Shown: positions 45,747 to 54,704, counted from the stretch's first letter. The stretch: DNA of 64,000 nt from Candidatus Sulfotelmatobacter sp. (GCA_036500765.1 DASYBM010000004.1:1-64000), one strand, 5' to 3'. The notes: generated from the letters alone by a model not told the origin. Numbers and translations: made by a program.

Positions 45747-47045
45747 TCAATTCCCACCCGCAATTACACCGTTCAAAATTGTCCGGGTGCAGCGGTTGGC
45801 GCCGAACCAGTAGGGGATTTCGCGATAATCCTGCACGTCGAACACTGCTAAATCCGCATCCTTTCCGGGTTCAATGCTCCCCTTGCGATCCGCTAGGCGA
45901 AGCGCCCAGGCCCCATTGATCGTGCCCGCTGCGACAACTTCGGCCGGCGACATTTTCATGTGCGTGCACGCCAACGACATCGCCATGGGCATACTGACAG
46001 TCGGCGATGTGCCCGGGTTGTAATCGGTCGCCAGCGCTACGGGCACTCCGGCGTCGATCAAGCGCCGCGCATTCGCATATTCCTTCAGCCCCAGAAAATA
46101 ATTCGCTCCCGGAACCAGCGTAGCCACAGTATTGCCCTTCGCCAACTGTGCAATGTCGGCTTCGTTCACGTGATCCATGTGATCGAACGACGCCGGATTG
46201 AAGCGCAAGAACGGCGACAAACTTGTCTCCGAAAGCTGGCCCATATGCGCGCGGACGCTTAACCCATGCTTTTCGGCGGCTGCAAAGATTCGCTCTGTTT
46301 GCTCGGCAGTAAATGCCCCTTTATCGCAGAACACGTCAACGAATTGGGCGAGCTTCCGCCTCGCCGACCGGGGAATCATCTCTGTACAGACGACCTCAAC
46401 ATATTTTTGTGAGCAACCCTGAAATTCTTTTGGCACGACGTGGGCTCCGAGCAAGGTTGCCACCAAACTGCCGGGCCAGCGGGAAGCCGCGTCTTTTATA
46501 GCTTCCAGCGACTTCATTTCCGATTCGAGCGTGAGACCATATCCTGACTTGGCTTCGGCCGTCGTAGTGCCGTGGTTTGCCATCTCTTCCAGCGTGGCCA
46601 ACACTTTGTTGGCGAGCGCCGTCTTCGCAGACTTACGAACAGCCTCCAGGCTCGACCGAATTCCGCCCCCGGCTGACGCGATTTCCTCATAGGAAGCGCC
46701 TTCGATGCGCTTCTCAAAATCGACCAGCCGTGGGCTCACAAATACCGGATGCGTGTGCGAGTCTACGAAACCCGGCAGCACAATCTTGCCCGCGCAATCG
46801 ACTTCCATAATCTGTCGGATGCGCTTGAGCCATCCATCACGCCGTGCATCTCGAGTGGTTCCGACCGAAACGATCTTGCCACCTATACACAGCACCGCAG
46901 CGTCTTCAATAATGCCTAAATCCTTTAGGGCAGGTCCACGGCGCGGACCACGCTCACGCGCGCTGGAACGCAAAGTGAGAAGCTGGCAAATGTTAACCAG
47001 CAACAGCGCTTTCGAAGATTTAAATTTTGGCGTCGCGGGGCTCAC
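45747..47045 (-). CDS. hutI: imidazolonepropionase
   Basis: This 432-residue protein belongs to the amidohydrolase superfamily: KIVLPGFVDSHTHPVF contains the first metal-binding HxH, AEAKSGYGL and LLGAHVVP contain substrate and metal sites, VRAHMGQ and ATDYNPGTSP complete the HutI pattern. It opens the imidazolone ring to N-formimino-L-glutamate in cytoplasmic histidine degradation. The preceding enzyme of the pathway, urocanate hydratase, is at 49047-50720 on the same strand but separated by three plus-strand genes, so the two are not in one operon. hutH and the later steps are not in the window. The start is 21 bases from the window's lower-confidence upstream region and has no strong ribosome binding site. 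Confidence 0.92.
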   Translation of the reverse strand: MSPATPKFKSSKALLLVNICQLLTLRSSARERGPRRGPALKDLGIIEDAAVLCIGGKIVSVGTTRDARRDGWLKRIRQIMEVDCAGKIVLPGFVDSHTHPVFVSPRLVDFEKRIEGASYEEIASAGGGIRSSLEAVRKSAKTALANKVLATLEEMANHGTTTAEAKSGYGLTLESEMKSLEAIKDAASRWPGSLVATLLGAHVVPKEFQGCSQKYVEVVCTEMIPRSARRKLAQFVDVFCDKGAFTAEQTERIFAAAEKHGLSVRAHMGQLSETSLSPFLRFNPASFDHMDHVNEADIAQLAKGNTVATLVPGANYFLGLKEYANARRLIDAGVPVALATDYNPGTSPTVSMPMAMSLACTHMKMSPAEVVAAGTINGAWALRLADRKGSIEPGKDADLAVFDVQDYREIPYWFGANRCTRTILNGVIAGGN

Positions 47046-47177
47046 TCGTGCTTTAGTTTAGCAGCAGTGTTGGCCTATGACCCTGAAGCTGAAGTCAATG
47101 GACAACCTCGATTCCCGGGTGGTCCGGTTGTGCGAAGTACGATGATTGGCCTAACATCTCACGGGAAGGGAACCAAG

Positions 47178-48239
47178 ATGAGTGGAAATCGGCACCGAAC
47201 CTTTATAGCAACCGCGCTGTGCGCCATCGCGCTTCAATCGGCTGCGTCGGCGCCTGCAACGCTACGCCAACTCGCCGACGCTCGTCACATTCTCATCGGC
47301 GCCGCGGCCGCTTCGGCATACCTTGGTGATGCGGATTATTCGGCGATTCTCGGATCGGAGTTCAGTCAACTTCAAGCCGAGAACGAAATGAAATTTGGAG
47401 TAATTCATCCGCGTCCTGACAACGATCCCAATCCTTATGATTTCAAAGGCGGCGACGCGTTGGTTGCGTTCTCGCAAAGTCATAACATGGTCGTCCGCGG
47501 GCACACTCTCGTCTGGCACAACCAGATCCCGGATTGGGCGAAGAAAGGGAATTATTCTGCGGTGCAACTTGCGGAGATTCTTCACAGCCATATCAAAACG
47601 GTTATGACGCACTACGCGTCGAAAGTGTACGCATGGGACGTGGTCAATGAAGCGTTCAATGACGACGGAACAATGCGTCATACGATTTGGTTCGACCAGC
47701 CCGGAATCGGCGCCGGGGGCGGCACGAAATATATCGAGCAGGCGCTGCGCTGGGCGCGCGAAGCCGATCCGAATGCCAAGCTCTTCTACAACGACTACGA
47801 CGCTGAAGAAATGAACAAGAAATCAGATGCCATTTACGCGATGGCCGCGGACTTCAAGAAACGCGGCGTTCCGCTCGACGGCATTGGCTTTCAGGCGCAC
47901 GTCACCCTGAAATTCGACGATCCCGCGAAGCTGGTTTCGTTTGCGCGAAATATGGAACGCTTCGCAAAGCTAGGGCTGGAGTTGCATATTACCGAGCTAG
48001 ACATTCGCCTCGGCGATTCGAGTGCAGCTTCGCTCGGCGCCCAAGCCAAACTCTACGCCGAAATCACAACCCTGTGCGTGCAGCAACCCGCCTGCAAATT
48101 AATACAAACCTGGGGATTCACCGACAAGCACTCCTGGATTCCGCAGTTCTACAAAGGGCAAGGCTGGGCGCTGCTCTGGGACGCCAACTACCAGAAGAAG
48201 CCCGCGTACGAAGCCGTCCATGATGCCCTGGCAAAATAA
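47178..48239 (+). CDS. GH10 endo-1,4-beta-xylanase, exported
   Basis: The ATG at 47178 is preceded by AAGGGAACCAAG and opens a signal peptide (TFIATALCAIALQSAASA); the frame extends to 47067, but no signal fits there. The protein is 353 residues, the usual size of a single-domain GH10 enzyme. AENEMKFG, the HTLVWHNQIPDW strand, WDVVNEAFND (acid/base Glu), LFYNDYDAE, GIGFQAH and LHITELDIRL (nucleophile Glu) are all in place. It should hydrolyse xylan backbones outside the cytoplasm. It sits alone between hutI (divergent side) and a toxin-antitoxin pair. A hairpin terminator follows. Confidence 0.92.
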   Translation: MSGNRHRTFIATALCAIALQSAASAPATLRQLADARHILIGAAAASAYLGDADYSAILGSEFSQLQAENEMKFGVIHPRPDNDPNPYDFKGGDALVAFSQSHNMVVRGHTLVWHNQIPDWAKKGNYSAVQLAEILHSHIKTVMTHYASKVYAWDVVNEAFNDDGTMRHTIWFDQPGIGAGGGTKYIEQALRWAREADPNAKLFYNDYDAEEMNKKSDAIYAMAADFKKRGVPLDGIGFQAHVTLKFDDPAKLVSFARNMERFAKLGLELHITELDIRLGDSSAASLGAQAKLYAEITTLCVQQPACKLIQTWGFTDKHSWIPQFYKGQGWALLWDANYQKKPAYEAVHDALAK

Positions 48240-48248
48240 CCTTGTGGC

Positions 48249-48267
48249 GACAGCCGCCTCGGCTGTC
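48249..48267 (+). terminator. hairpin after xylanase
   Basis: GACAGCC (48249-48255) pairs with GGCTGTC (48261-48267) over a five-base loop, ten bases after the stop; AGGTTTTGG follows. The T-run is short. Confidence 0.6.
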
Positions 48268-48292
48268 AGGTTTTGGTTCGCCTTTTACGGAC

Positions 48293-48336
48293 TTGTCTGA
48301 CTATCGGGAGGAACGTATAATCAGACATTCAGACAT
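48293..48336 (+). promoter_or_regulatory. promoter and candidate operator of AbrB/PIN module
   Basis: TTGTCT (48293-48298), a 17-base spacer and a perfect TATAAT (48316-48321) give a strong promoter. TGTCTGA at 48294-48300 is the reverse complement of TCAGACA at 48321-48327, which repeats eight bases later (48329-48335). These half-sites overlap both promoter boxes, as expected for autoregulation by the antitoxin. Transcription should start near 48328, about 20 bases before the ATG. Confidence 0.65.
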
Positions 48337-48348
48337 AGAGAACAAATC

Positions 48349-48633
48349 ATGCAATCGGCAAGAGTTGGAAAGCGCGGCGCCATAGTAGTGCCTGCAAACC
48401 TGCGCAGACGCTTCGGCTTGGAAGAGGGCAGCATCGTAATCGCGGAGGAGACCGGCGACGGCATTCTCATTCGCCCGGCTGTGGTCGTCCCGATCGAACG
48501 GTACACACCAGAACGCAAAGCGGAGTTCCTCCTGTCCAATGCCGTTGACGCCGCCGATTACCGCAATGCGAAGAAAGCGGTGCGAAGACTCGGCCTAAAT
48601 CCGGATTCGATTCCTCAACGGCGACAGGAATAA
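48349..48633 (+). CDS. AbrB/SpoVT-type antitoxin of a PIN toxin
   Basis: This 94-residue protein has the swapped-hairpin AbrB DNA-binding motif at its N-terminus (RVGKRGAIVVPANLRRRFGLEEGSIVIAEETGDGILIRPA). The C-terminal half (ERKAEFLLSNAVDAADYRNAKKAVRRLG) would wrap the toxin. The stop codon directly abuts the ATG of the toxin gene. It should neutralise the PIN nuclease and repress its own promoter. Confidence 0.85.
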   Translation: MQSARVGKRGAIVVPANLRRRFGLEEGSIVIAEETGDGILIRPAVVVPIERYTPERKAEFLLSNAVDAADYRNAKKAVRRLGLNPDSIPQRRQE

Positions 48634-49035
48634 ATGGATCGGCTGTTTCTTGATGCCAACGTCCTGTTTTCAGCAGCCTATCGTCCTGACGCTGGCCTTC
48701 TGCGACTCTGGAAGCTTAAGCATGCGACGCTGATCAGTTCCCGATACGCTTTTGAAGAAGCCAAGATCAATCTTGATGAAGGAGATCCGCGAGCGCGGCT
48801 TGCCCATCTCGCGCGACGGGTCGAACTGGTGGAGGCTGGCGACATGCCGGTTCCCTGCGGCATAGCTTTGCCGTTCAAGGACAGGCCGATTCTGCTCGCG
48901 GCCATCGGAGCCAGAGCCACTCACCTGCTGACCGGAGATGTTCGGCATTTCGGCCCATATTTCGGGAAGAAGATCGAAGGCATTACCATATTGCTACCGG
49001 GAGAGTATCTGCGAAACCGAATCCCGCAAGGTTGA
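48634..49035 (+). CDS. PIN-domain toxin
   Basis: This 133-residue PIN-like ribonuclease has the acidic residues of the active site: Asp7 (LFLDANVLFSA), Glu41/42 region (AFEEAK), Asp83 (FKDRPILLAA) and Asp100 (LTGDVRHFG). The usual second acidic position is clear, and the TGDVRHF ending is typical of the putative toxin-antitoxin PIN family. It likely cleaves RNA when released from the AbrB-type partner, from which it is separated by no bases. It converges on hutU with 11 bases between stops. Confidence 0.85.
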   Translation: MDRLFLDANVLFSAAYRPDAGLLRLWKLKHATLISSRYAFEEAKINLDEGDPRARLAHLARRVELVEAGDMPVPCGIALPFKDRPILLAAIGARATHLLTGDVRHFGPYFGKKIEGITILLPGEYLRNRIPQG

Positions 49036-49046
49036 CCTGACCGCAT

Positions 49047-50720
49047 TTATAAATCCATTGGCACTTTAACGCCTGCTTTTTTCGCAAACTCTTTCGCCTC
49101 GCCGTATCCGGCGTCCACGTGGCGGATTATGCCCATTCCAGGATCAGTGGTCAGGACGCGTTCGATGCGCTTCGCCATGTCATCCGTGCCATCGGCGACA
49201 AGGACTTGGCCCGCGTGCAGCGAGTAGCCGATGCCGACGCCGCCGCCGTTGTGGATCGATACCCAGGACGCGCCGGCAGCCGTGTTGAGCAAGGCGTTGA
49301 GCAAAGGCCAGTCGGCGACCGCGTCGGAGCCGTCTTTCATGCTTTCGGTTTCGCGGAAGGGAGACGCGACCGAGCCGCAGTCGAGATGATCGCGGCCAAT
49401 CACGATCGGCGCTTTGATCTTGCCTTTCTTCACCAGATCGTTCATGGCGAGGCCGAATTGCGCGCGCTCGCCATAGCCGAGCCAGCAGATGCGGGCGGGC
49501 AATCCCTGAAACTTAATCCGTTTCTTTGCGAGGTCAATCCAGCGGCGCAGGATGCGATTATCGGGAAATAATTCCAGAACAAGATCGTCGGTCACGTGGA
49601 TGTCGGATGCTTCGCCCGACAATGCAACCCAACGGAACGGGCCGCGTCCTTCGCAGAACAGCGGACGAATATAGGCCGGAACGAAGCCGGGGAAGTCGTA
49701 GGCGTTTTTCACGCCGCGCTGAAAGGCGAAGGTGCGAATGTTGTTGCCGTAGTCGAAGGTGACTGAGCCCATTTTCTGGAGGCGTAACATCCCTTCGACG
49801 TGGCGCGCTACTGCATCGAGCGATTTTTCTTCGTATGCTTTCGGATCGGCCTTGCGCAGCGCCAGCGCATCTTCGAACGTCATGCCGTTGGGCACATATC
49901 CGTTCAGAGGATCGTGCGCCGAAGTTTGATCAGTCAGAATATCGGGAACGACGCCGCGCTCGGCGAGTTCGGGAATGATGTCGGCGCAGTTTCCGACGAG
50001 TCCAACCGAAACATTTTCTTTTTTGCGAATGGCATTTTTCAAGATGCGCAGCGCTTCATCGAGCGTGGTGACCATGAAGTCGCAATAGCCGGTTTTGAGG
50101 CGCTTCTTGATGCGCTCGGGGTCAACGTCAATTCCCAGAAAGGCCGCGCCGGTCATGGTGGCAGCGAGAGGCTGAGCGCCGCCCATTCCGCCCATACCGC
50201 CGCTTACGATCAGCTTGCCGGAGAGATCTCCGCCAAAATGCTTTTCCCCTGCCGCGGAAAAAGTTTCGAATGTGCCCTGCACGATTCCCTGGGAGCCGAT
50301 GTAGATCCACGAACCGGCGGTCATCTGGCCATACATCATCAGGCCTGCGCGCTCCAGTTCGTTGAACTTCTCCCAATTCGACCAGTGGCCGACGAGATTG
50401 GAATTCGCGATCAGCACGCGGGGCGCATGATCGTGTGTCTTGAAAACGCCCACTGGCTTTCCAGACTGTACGAGCAAAGTTTCGTCGTTGGCCAGAGTCT
50501 TCAGCGTGGCGACGATCGCGTGGTAGGCTTCCCAGTTGCGCGCGGCGCGACCGGTGCCGCCGTAGACCACAAGGTCTTTGGGGCGCTCGGCGACTTCCTC
50601 GTCGAGGTTGTTCATGAGCATGCGCATGGCCGCTTCCTGTTGCCAGCCTTTGCAGGTAATGGAGTTGCCGCGCGGGGCGCGAATCGAAGTGGGGGCCTGA
50701 ATTTCGGTTTCGACGGGCAT
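49047..50720 (-). CDS. hutU: urocanate hydratase
   Basis: The start at 50720 (557 residues) matches the normal length; twelve extra codons to 50756 are unlikely. The family is clear from [54 protein letters not shown] (NAD-binding region), [46 protein letters not shown] and [17 protein letters not shown]. It adds water to urocanate to make imidazolone propionate, the substrate of HutI, in the cytoplasm with NAD+ as a bound cofactor. Pathway partner hutI lies 2 kb downstream in the same orientation but behind opposite-strand genes. Confidence 0.93.
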   Translation of the reverse strand: MPVETEIQAPTSIRAPRGNSITCKGWQQEAAMRMLMNNLDEEVAERPKDLVVYGGTGRAARNWEAYHAIVATLKTLANDETLLVQSGKPVGVFKTHDHAPRVLIANSNLVGHWSNWEKFNELERAGLMMYGQMTAGSWIYIGSQGIVQGTFETFSAAGEKHFGGDLSGKLIVSGGMGGMGGAQPLAATMTGAAFLGIDVDPERIKKRLKTGYCDFMVTTLDEALRILKNAIRKKENVSVGLVGNCADIIPELAERGVVPDILTDQTSAHDPLNGYVPNGMTFEDALALRKADPKAYEEKSLDAVARHVEGMLRLQKMGSVTFDYGNNIRTFAFQRGVKNAYDFPGFVPAYIRPLFCEGRGPFRWVALSGEASDIHVTDDLVLELFPDNRILRRWIDLAKKRIKFQGLPARICWLGYGERAQFGLAMNDLVKKGKIKAPIVIGRDHLDCGSVASPFRETESMKDGSDAVADWPLLNALLNTAAGASWVSIHNGGGVGIGYSLHAGQVLVADGTDDMAKRIERVLTTDPGMGIIRHVDAGYGEAKEFAKKAGVKVPMDL

Positions 50721-50899
50721 GGTTAAATGGTAGTCTCTCGGGCGCGGCCTGTGCAAAATCTCCGTAAAGAAACACGGCAGACACGCTCAGAAGAGTCTGC
50801 TCGCTTGAGGAAATACGCGCTGCTGCACAAGGGGTACCCCCTCCCCCCCTACCTCCGAAAGCCTTGACTGGCGCGGGGTCTGCAAAAATTGTCTGCAAA

Positions 50900-50928
50900 A
50901 TCTTGAGCCGTCGCGAGTTAGAGGTCAA
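50900..50928 (-). promoter_or_regulatory. possible hutU promoter
   Basis: On the minus strand TTGACC (50928-50923), 17 bases, then CAAGAT (50905-50900). The direct repeat GTCTGCAAAA at 50879-50888 and 50891-50900 overlaps the downstream side and could be an operator. The -10 is weak. The stretch 50721-51259 otherwise contains no gene. Confidence 0.3.
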
Positions 50929-51189
50929 AATATAGAGAACAAGGGAGTTAGGAGCACTGTTCTGGGTTTTGCGACTACTGCCTCCGCTTTGACAATAATC
51001 TGCTTTTTTATTTTCGAGGTCAAGGTTGGATGTCACCGCCGTCGCAGGATGGTTGTGGAAAACGTGAGCGACGAGTGCGGGGCTTTCATACCCGGCTGCG
51101 GCGCGACTGGACCGGATTTAGTTCGGCGTTCGGGGTGCCTCGTCGCGGGTAAAATCCGGGCTGGTTTGGGTAGGGGAGGCTTCGACTGT

Positions 51190-51220
51190 GGCGTTGCCCT
51201 CGCTTCGCTCAGGCAACGCC
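51190..51220. repeat. hairpin downstream of the pseudopilin gene
   Basis: GGCGTTGCC (51190-51198) and GGCAACGCC (51212-51220) form a perfect 9-bp stem with a 13-base loop containing CTCGCTTCGCTCA. It lies 40 bases beyond the stop of the minus-strand pseudopilin gene, so it may end that transcript, but no T-run follows and it looks like a dispersed element. Confidence 0.5.
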
Positions 51221-51259
51221 TTGCTCAGCATGACAGTGGCGGACGACAACGCCGGATGC

Positions 51260-51736
51260 TCACCAGGTGCTGTAGGTGGTTCCGTCGCTGGCGATGCCGT
51301 TGGAGGCGGAGTGCACGTCGACGATGCCAGGCTCTTGCTGATCGACGGCCATCAAGGTGTCTTCATTGGTGACTTCCCAGTTGGTCTCTTTGGTCATGGG
51401 ATCAATCGGGATCTGGCGCAGGTAGCCGGCGGTGACGAGATCGTCGAGCGATTGCGGGGCCTTCTGTTTGTCGAGGGTGTATTGCGAGATGATGCTGCGC
51501 AGGGTCGACAGATTGGAGCGCAAAACCGATTCGCGGCTTTGGACGACGGTGCGGTTGTAATTGGGAATGGCAATTGCCATGAGGATGATCATGATGCTGA
51601 TTACCACAATCATCTCGAGCAGCGTGAAACCGCTGACACGGTTTTGATTTCGTCCGTGCTTGCGGACGAACTGGCGCAATAGCGAGCCGTCAAGAGATCC
51701 GCTCATGCTGGTCGAATTGTTCATGCCCCAGAGCAT
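51260..51736 (-). CDS. type II secretion-type pseudopilin (GspG-like)
   Basis: This 158-residue protein has the type IV prepilin signal GFTLLEMIVVISIMIILMA starting near residue 36, with the processing site before Phe and the conserved Glu5. The remainder (SILRSNLSTLRSIISQYTLDKQKAPQSLDDLVTAGYL, IPIDPMT) follows the GspG major-pseudopilin pattern. Its ATG directly follows the stop of the upstream pseudopilin gene, with AAGGA as ribosome binding site, so the two are co-translated. It should be processed by a prepilin peptidase and assembled in the periplasm; that peptidase and the assembly ATPase are not in this window. Confidence 0.85.
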   Translation of the reverse strand: MLWGMNNSTSMSGSLDGSLLRQFVRKHGRNQNRVSGFTLLEMIVVISIMIILMAIAIPNYNRTVVQSRESVLRSNLSTLRSIISQYTLDKQKAPQSLDDLVTAGYLRQIPIDPMTKETNWEVTNEDTLMAVDQQEPGIVDVHSASNGIASDGTTYSTW

Positions 51737-52216
51737 CTACCAATCCTTGTATTTCGTGCCGTCGAGCGCAGTGCCTTCCGATTTCGTGTAGACGTCGAAG
51801 ACACTCTGTCCGCCCCAGGAGTCGGAGTCAGCATCGTCCTGCATGGAGCGCATGCCCCATTCCGTGCTTTTGGTCATCGGGTCCATAGGAAGAGAACGCA
51901 GAAAGCGCATTTTCTTGCCGCCTTGCGCCTCGACTCCCTTGACCAAAGTTTCGAGATCGGGGGGGTAGCCGCCGCTGTCCACTTTGGTTTGAAAAGCGTT
52001 GCGGTCGGCCGCATCTTTGTAGCGGTCGATGGCGTCGCGCATATCCCAAAGGGCGCGGCGAAGTTCTTTTTCCTTTTGACGCTGGATGGTGACGCGGGCC
52101 AGCGGCAGCGCCATCATCGTGAGAACCGACAAGATGGCGGTCGCGATGATTAATTCGAGGAGCGTGAAACCCTGGGCGCGCTTTGCATTCGGCCCGGGAT
52201 GGAATCGGTAAAGCAT
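51737..52216 (-). CDS. type II secretion-type pseudopilin
   Basis: This 159-residue protein carries a prepilin signal (GFTLLELIIATAILSVLTMMALPLA) after a 15-residue basic leader. The body has RQKEKELRRALWDMRDAIDRYK and GYPPDLETLV, then LPMDPMT, a GspG-type fold pattern shared with the next gene; the two are ancient duplicates. It lies 190 bases downstream of the secretin gene on the same strand, so the three probably work in one secretion or pilus-like system. Confidence 0.85.
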   Translation of the reverse strand: MLYRFHPGPNAKRAQGFTLLELIIATAILSVLTMMALPLARVTIQRQKEKELRRALWDMRDAIDRYKDAADRNAFQTKVDSGGYPPDLETLVKGVEAQGGKKMRFLRSLPMDPMTKSTEWGMRSMQDDADSDSWGGQSVFDVYTKSEGTALDGTKYKDW

Positions 52217-52319
52217 GGTCGTTTCTTTCAGTTCAATTCGTCGCGATGATTTGCGGGACGAAAACCCTCTGGAGTCATGCGTCGAAGTTCAGGCGTCCCT
52301 CTGGGACGCGATTCCGTGT

Positions 52320-52395
52320 TGCCAACATTCCCCGGCGCTGGAAGCGCCGGGCTATTTTTATGTGCCCCCTCCGGGGCACAAACATTCCCACCTCG
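52320..52395. repeat. double-hairpin intergenic element
   Basis: Between the secretin and pseudopilin genes two hairpins stand side by side: CCCGGCGCT-GGA-AGCGCCGGG near 52334-52354 with CTATTTTTAT after it, and TGTGCCCC-CT-CCGGGGCACA near 52360-52382. The first could act as a plus-strand terminator, which would serve no plus-strand gene, so the pair is better seen as a dispersed repeat or an mRNA processing/stability site within the operon. Confidence 0.55.
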
Positions 52396-52406
52396 TCCTC
52401 GAACCG

Positions 52407-54704
52407 CTACTGCACGGTCACCGAGGCTTGCGCTCCGTTGACGGTGATGGCCTGCAATCCGGGATCGCGCGCGCCTCCGCGCGTGATGACCAGTGGAGTC
52501 TGCCCACTTTCCTTGGCCTGGAAGGTCATGGTAACCACCGCGCCCTGACCAGAGACTCCTGGAGCGCCGGGCGGCCGCGCGGCCGTAATCTGCGACTGGC
52601 CGACAGTTTCATCCTCGCGATGCGCCACAGTTACGACCTGGCCGTCCTGCGAGAGGAAGCCGCCATTCGATACATTGACCAGTTGCAGCATTTTCGGATC
52701 GTAGTTCAACTGCACTGGAACGGACGACACGTTTTGAGCGCCGGAGAGCAACAGGTTCACCATAAATGTGTTGCCCTTTGCCACCTGAATGGTTGGCGGA
52801 TCGAACAAGAAACTGGGTGTGCCGCCGGTCCCGTTGGTGGGAGAGCCCTGGCCGGCGGGCGGGTGATTGGAATTCGATTGAGGCTGAATGGACGGGGTCG
52901 AGGCCGGATTGGAAGTTTGCGCAGCGGGCGCGGGAGCAGCCTGCGGTTTGTGCCGCAATTCGATGGTGCTGGCGGTGCCAATATCGATGGCGCGCTGGTT
53001 CTGCTCGCTGACTTCGGTGCCGCGGATAATGTGCGGCACGATGGCGAAAATAATTTCGTTCTCCGAATGGTCCTGGGTGGTCTGGCCGAAGAGATACTTA
53101 AGGATCGGAATCTGCGCGAGGCCGGGAATTCCGCTCAGCGATTTGGTCTGCTGATCTTCCATGATGCCGCCCAGCAGGTTGGCCTCGCCGTCCTTGAGGC
53201 GAATTTCGTGCTCGATCTTGCGCTGCCCGATGATGGGCTGGCTGATGCCGCCGATGTTGGACTGGCCGGTGACGGCCGAAACATCCATGGTGATCTTCAG
53301 CGTGACTTCTCCGTTGGCGTGCACGTGGGGCGTAATTTCGATATTTACGCCGACGTCCAGATACTGGAATTGAGTATTCACCAGCGGATTGATGCCGACG
53401 CCGCCAATGCCAGGCTGGAACGATCCGGTCGCGACCGGCACGCGGTCGCCAATCTTGAGCGAAGCTTTCTGACCGTCGAGGGCGCGAACCTGGGGATTCT
53501 GAATCAACTTGGTGTCGCTGTTGCTCATCACCGCCGACAAGTTGGCGGAGGGAATGGTGACCTGGAAGTTGGTTGCATTCAGATTACCCAATGTGTTCAG
53601 GTTGATTCCCGTGCTGCCTGTACCCGTCGAGGTCGTACCGGTCGTGGTGGTGCCGGTGGTGGTGGAGGTGTTCGAGTTGATATTGTCCTGCAAGGTGACC
53701 GTCGCGCTGGTGGGCGGGCTCAAGCCCAGCGTGCGGGAGCGGTCTTTGCTGACCTGCATGACGGCGATGTCGACGATGACTTCCGGACGCGCCTTGTCGA
53801 GGTCCTCGACGAGTTTTTCCGCCAGCGCGATCTGATCGGGAGTGCCGCGCACGACCAGCGCATTTTGAGAGAGCAGTTGCTGCACGCGCTGGACGTCGAG
53901 GACGGCGCGAATGGCGTTGACTACATCCTGCAATTCGGTGGGCGCGGAAAGATTCGTAAGATAGAAAGTTTTGAGGACGCTTTGTTCCAGTTCCTTGCGC
54001 TTCGCGGGATTGTCTTGTGCCACAAAAATCGTGTTCGCAGTCACCGGTCGCCAGAAGGTTTTCGACTCCAGGGCGGTAATTTCGAGAGCATCTTCGAGCG
54101 AGACGCCGTTGAGGTCAACGTTGATGGGGCGGGCGGTGTAATCGGGATCAAAAAGGACGTTGATGCCCGCCAATTGTCCGACTGTTCGGTAGACTACGTC
54201 GGACTTGGTAGCCATCATTTTCAGCGTGACCGGGACGTTGGAGATGGGGGCAAGTTCGACGGGACCGGCGGCTTCGTGAATCTTGCGCTCCAGGCCCGAA
54301 GGCGGACCAGCAGCCTGGGGCTGGGGATTGCGCTGGTCGTTGATCATCTTGAGGGTGCGGGCCAGTTCCTGTTTGGCGATGAAGAGCGACGGATCGATGG
54401 TCAGCGCTTTCTGGAATTCGGCGACCGCCTCGTCGAGTTTGCCGTCCTCGCGAAGTTTCTGGCCGTTGTGGACGATGGAGGCCGCGGCCTCGAAACGAAG
54501 ACGCTCGAAGGCGGCCCGATAGCGCAGATCTTTGGGTTTCAGATCATAGGCCTGCTTGAAGAAGTCGTAGGCCGCCGCGTAGTGCTGGCGAGCTTCGGCG
54601 TCTTGACCCTTGGCGTAAAGATCTTTGGCTTTGTCGGCGAGGGCTGGGAGCGTTAGAACTGTGACCAGCAGCAGAAATAGTGCCGGGCGCCTCAGGCGTC
54701 TCAT
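52407..54704 (-). CDS. secretin (type II/IV) with N-terminal TPRs and C-terminal cohesin domain
   Basis: This 765-residue protein has a signal peptide (LFLLLVTVLTLPALA) and GTGAGG upstream. Residues of about 22-120 contain two TPR-like units (ARQHYAAAYDFFKQAYDLKP, KLDEAVAEFQKALTIDP). Residues of about 150-340 hold the STN-type and N1-like domains of secretins (VLFDPDYTARPINVDLNGVSLEDALE; ALVVRGTPDQIALAEKLVEDLD). Residues of about 340-580 are the secretin pore region, ending VPHIIRG. After a Pro/Ser-rich linker, residues of about 640-765 look like a cohesin domain (TIQVAKGNTFMVNLLLSG, QLNYDPKMLQLVNVS). It should form an outer-membrane channel. The cohesin tail is unusual for classical GspD/PilQ and may bind substrates or dock other proteins. 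Confidence 0.85.
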   Translation of the reverse strand: MRRLRRPALFLLLVTVLTLPALADKAKDLYAKGQDAEARQHYAAAYDFFKQAYDLKPKDLRYRAAFERLRFEAAASIVHNGQKLREDGKLDEAVAEFQKALTIDPSLFIAKQELARTLKMINDQRNPQPQAAGPPSGLERKIHEAAGPVELAPISNVPVTLKMMATKSDVVYRTVGQLAGINVLFDPDYTARPINVDLNGVSLEDALEITALESKTFWRPVTANTIFVAQDNPAKRKELEQSVLKTFYLTNLSAPTELQDVVNAIRAVLDVQRVQQLLSQNALVVRGTPDQIALAEKLVEDLDKARPEVIVDIAVMQVSKDRSRTLGLSPPTSATVTLQDNINSNTSTTTGTTTTGTTSTGTGSTGINLNTLGNLNATNFQVTIPSANLSAVMSNSDTKLIQNPQVRALDGQKASLKIGDRVPVATGSFQPGIGGVGINPLVNTQFQYLDVGVNIEITPHVHANGEVTLKITMDVSAVTGQSNIGGISQPIIGQRKIEHEIRLKDGEANLLGGIMEDQQTKSLSGIPGLAQIPILKYLFGQTTQDHSENEIIFAIVPHIIRGTEVSEQNQRAIDIGTASTIELRHKPQAAPAPAAQTSNPASTPSIQPQSNSNHPPAGQGSPTNGTGGTPSFLFDPPTIQVAKGNTFMVNLLLSGAQNVSSVPVQLNYDPKMLQLVNVSNGGFLSQDGQVVTVAHREDETVGQSQITAARPPGAPGVSGQGAVVTMTFQAKESGQTPLVITRGGARDPGLQAITVNGAQASVTVQ

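Noticed and set aside
45632-45763. 44-codon N-terminal extension of the M1 peptidase
   Set aside because: It overlaps hutI, has no ribosome binding site, and the signal peptide starts at 45631.
52215-54656. 813-codon open frame antisense to the secretin, longer than the gene itself
   Set aside because: The secretin frame has a signal peptide, known domains and a ribosome binding site; the antisense translation is rich in Arg, Gly and His without motifs, as expected from GC-biased third positions.
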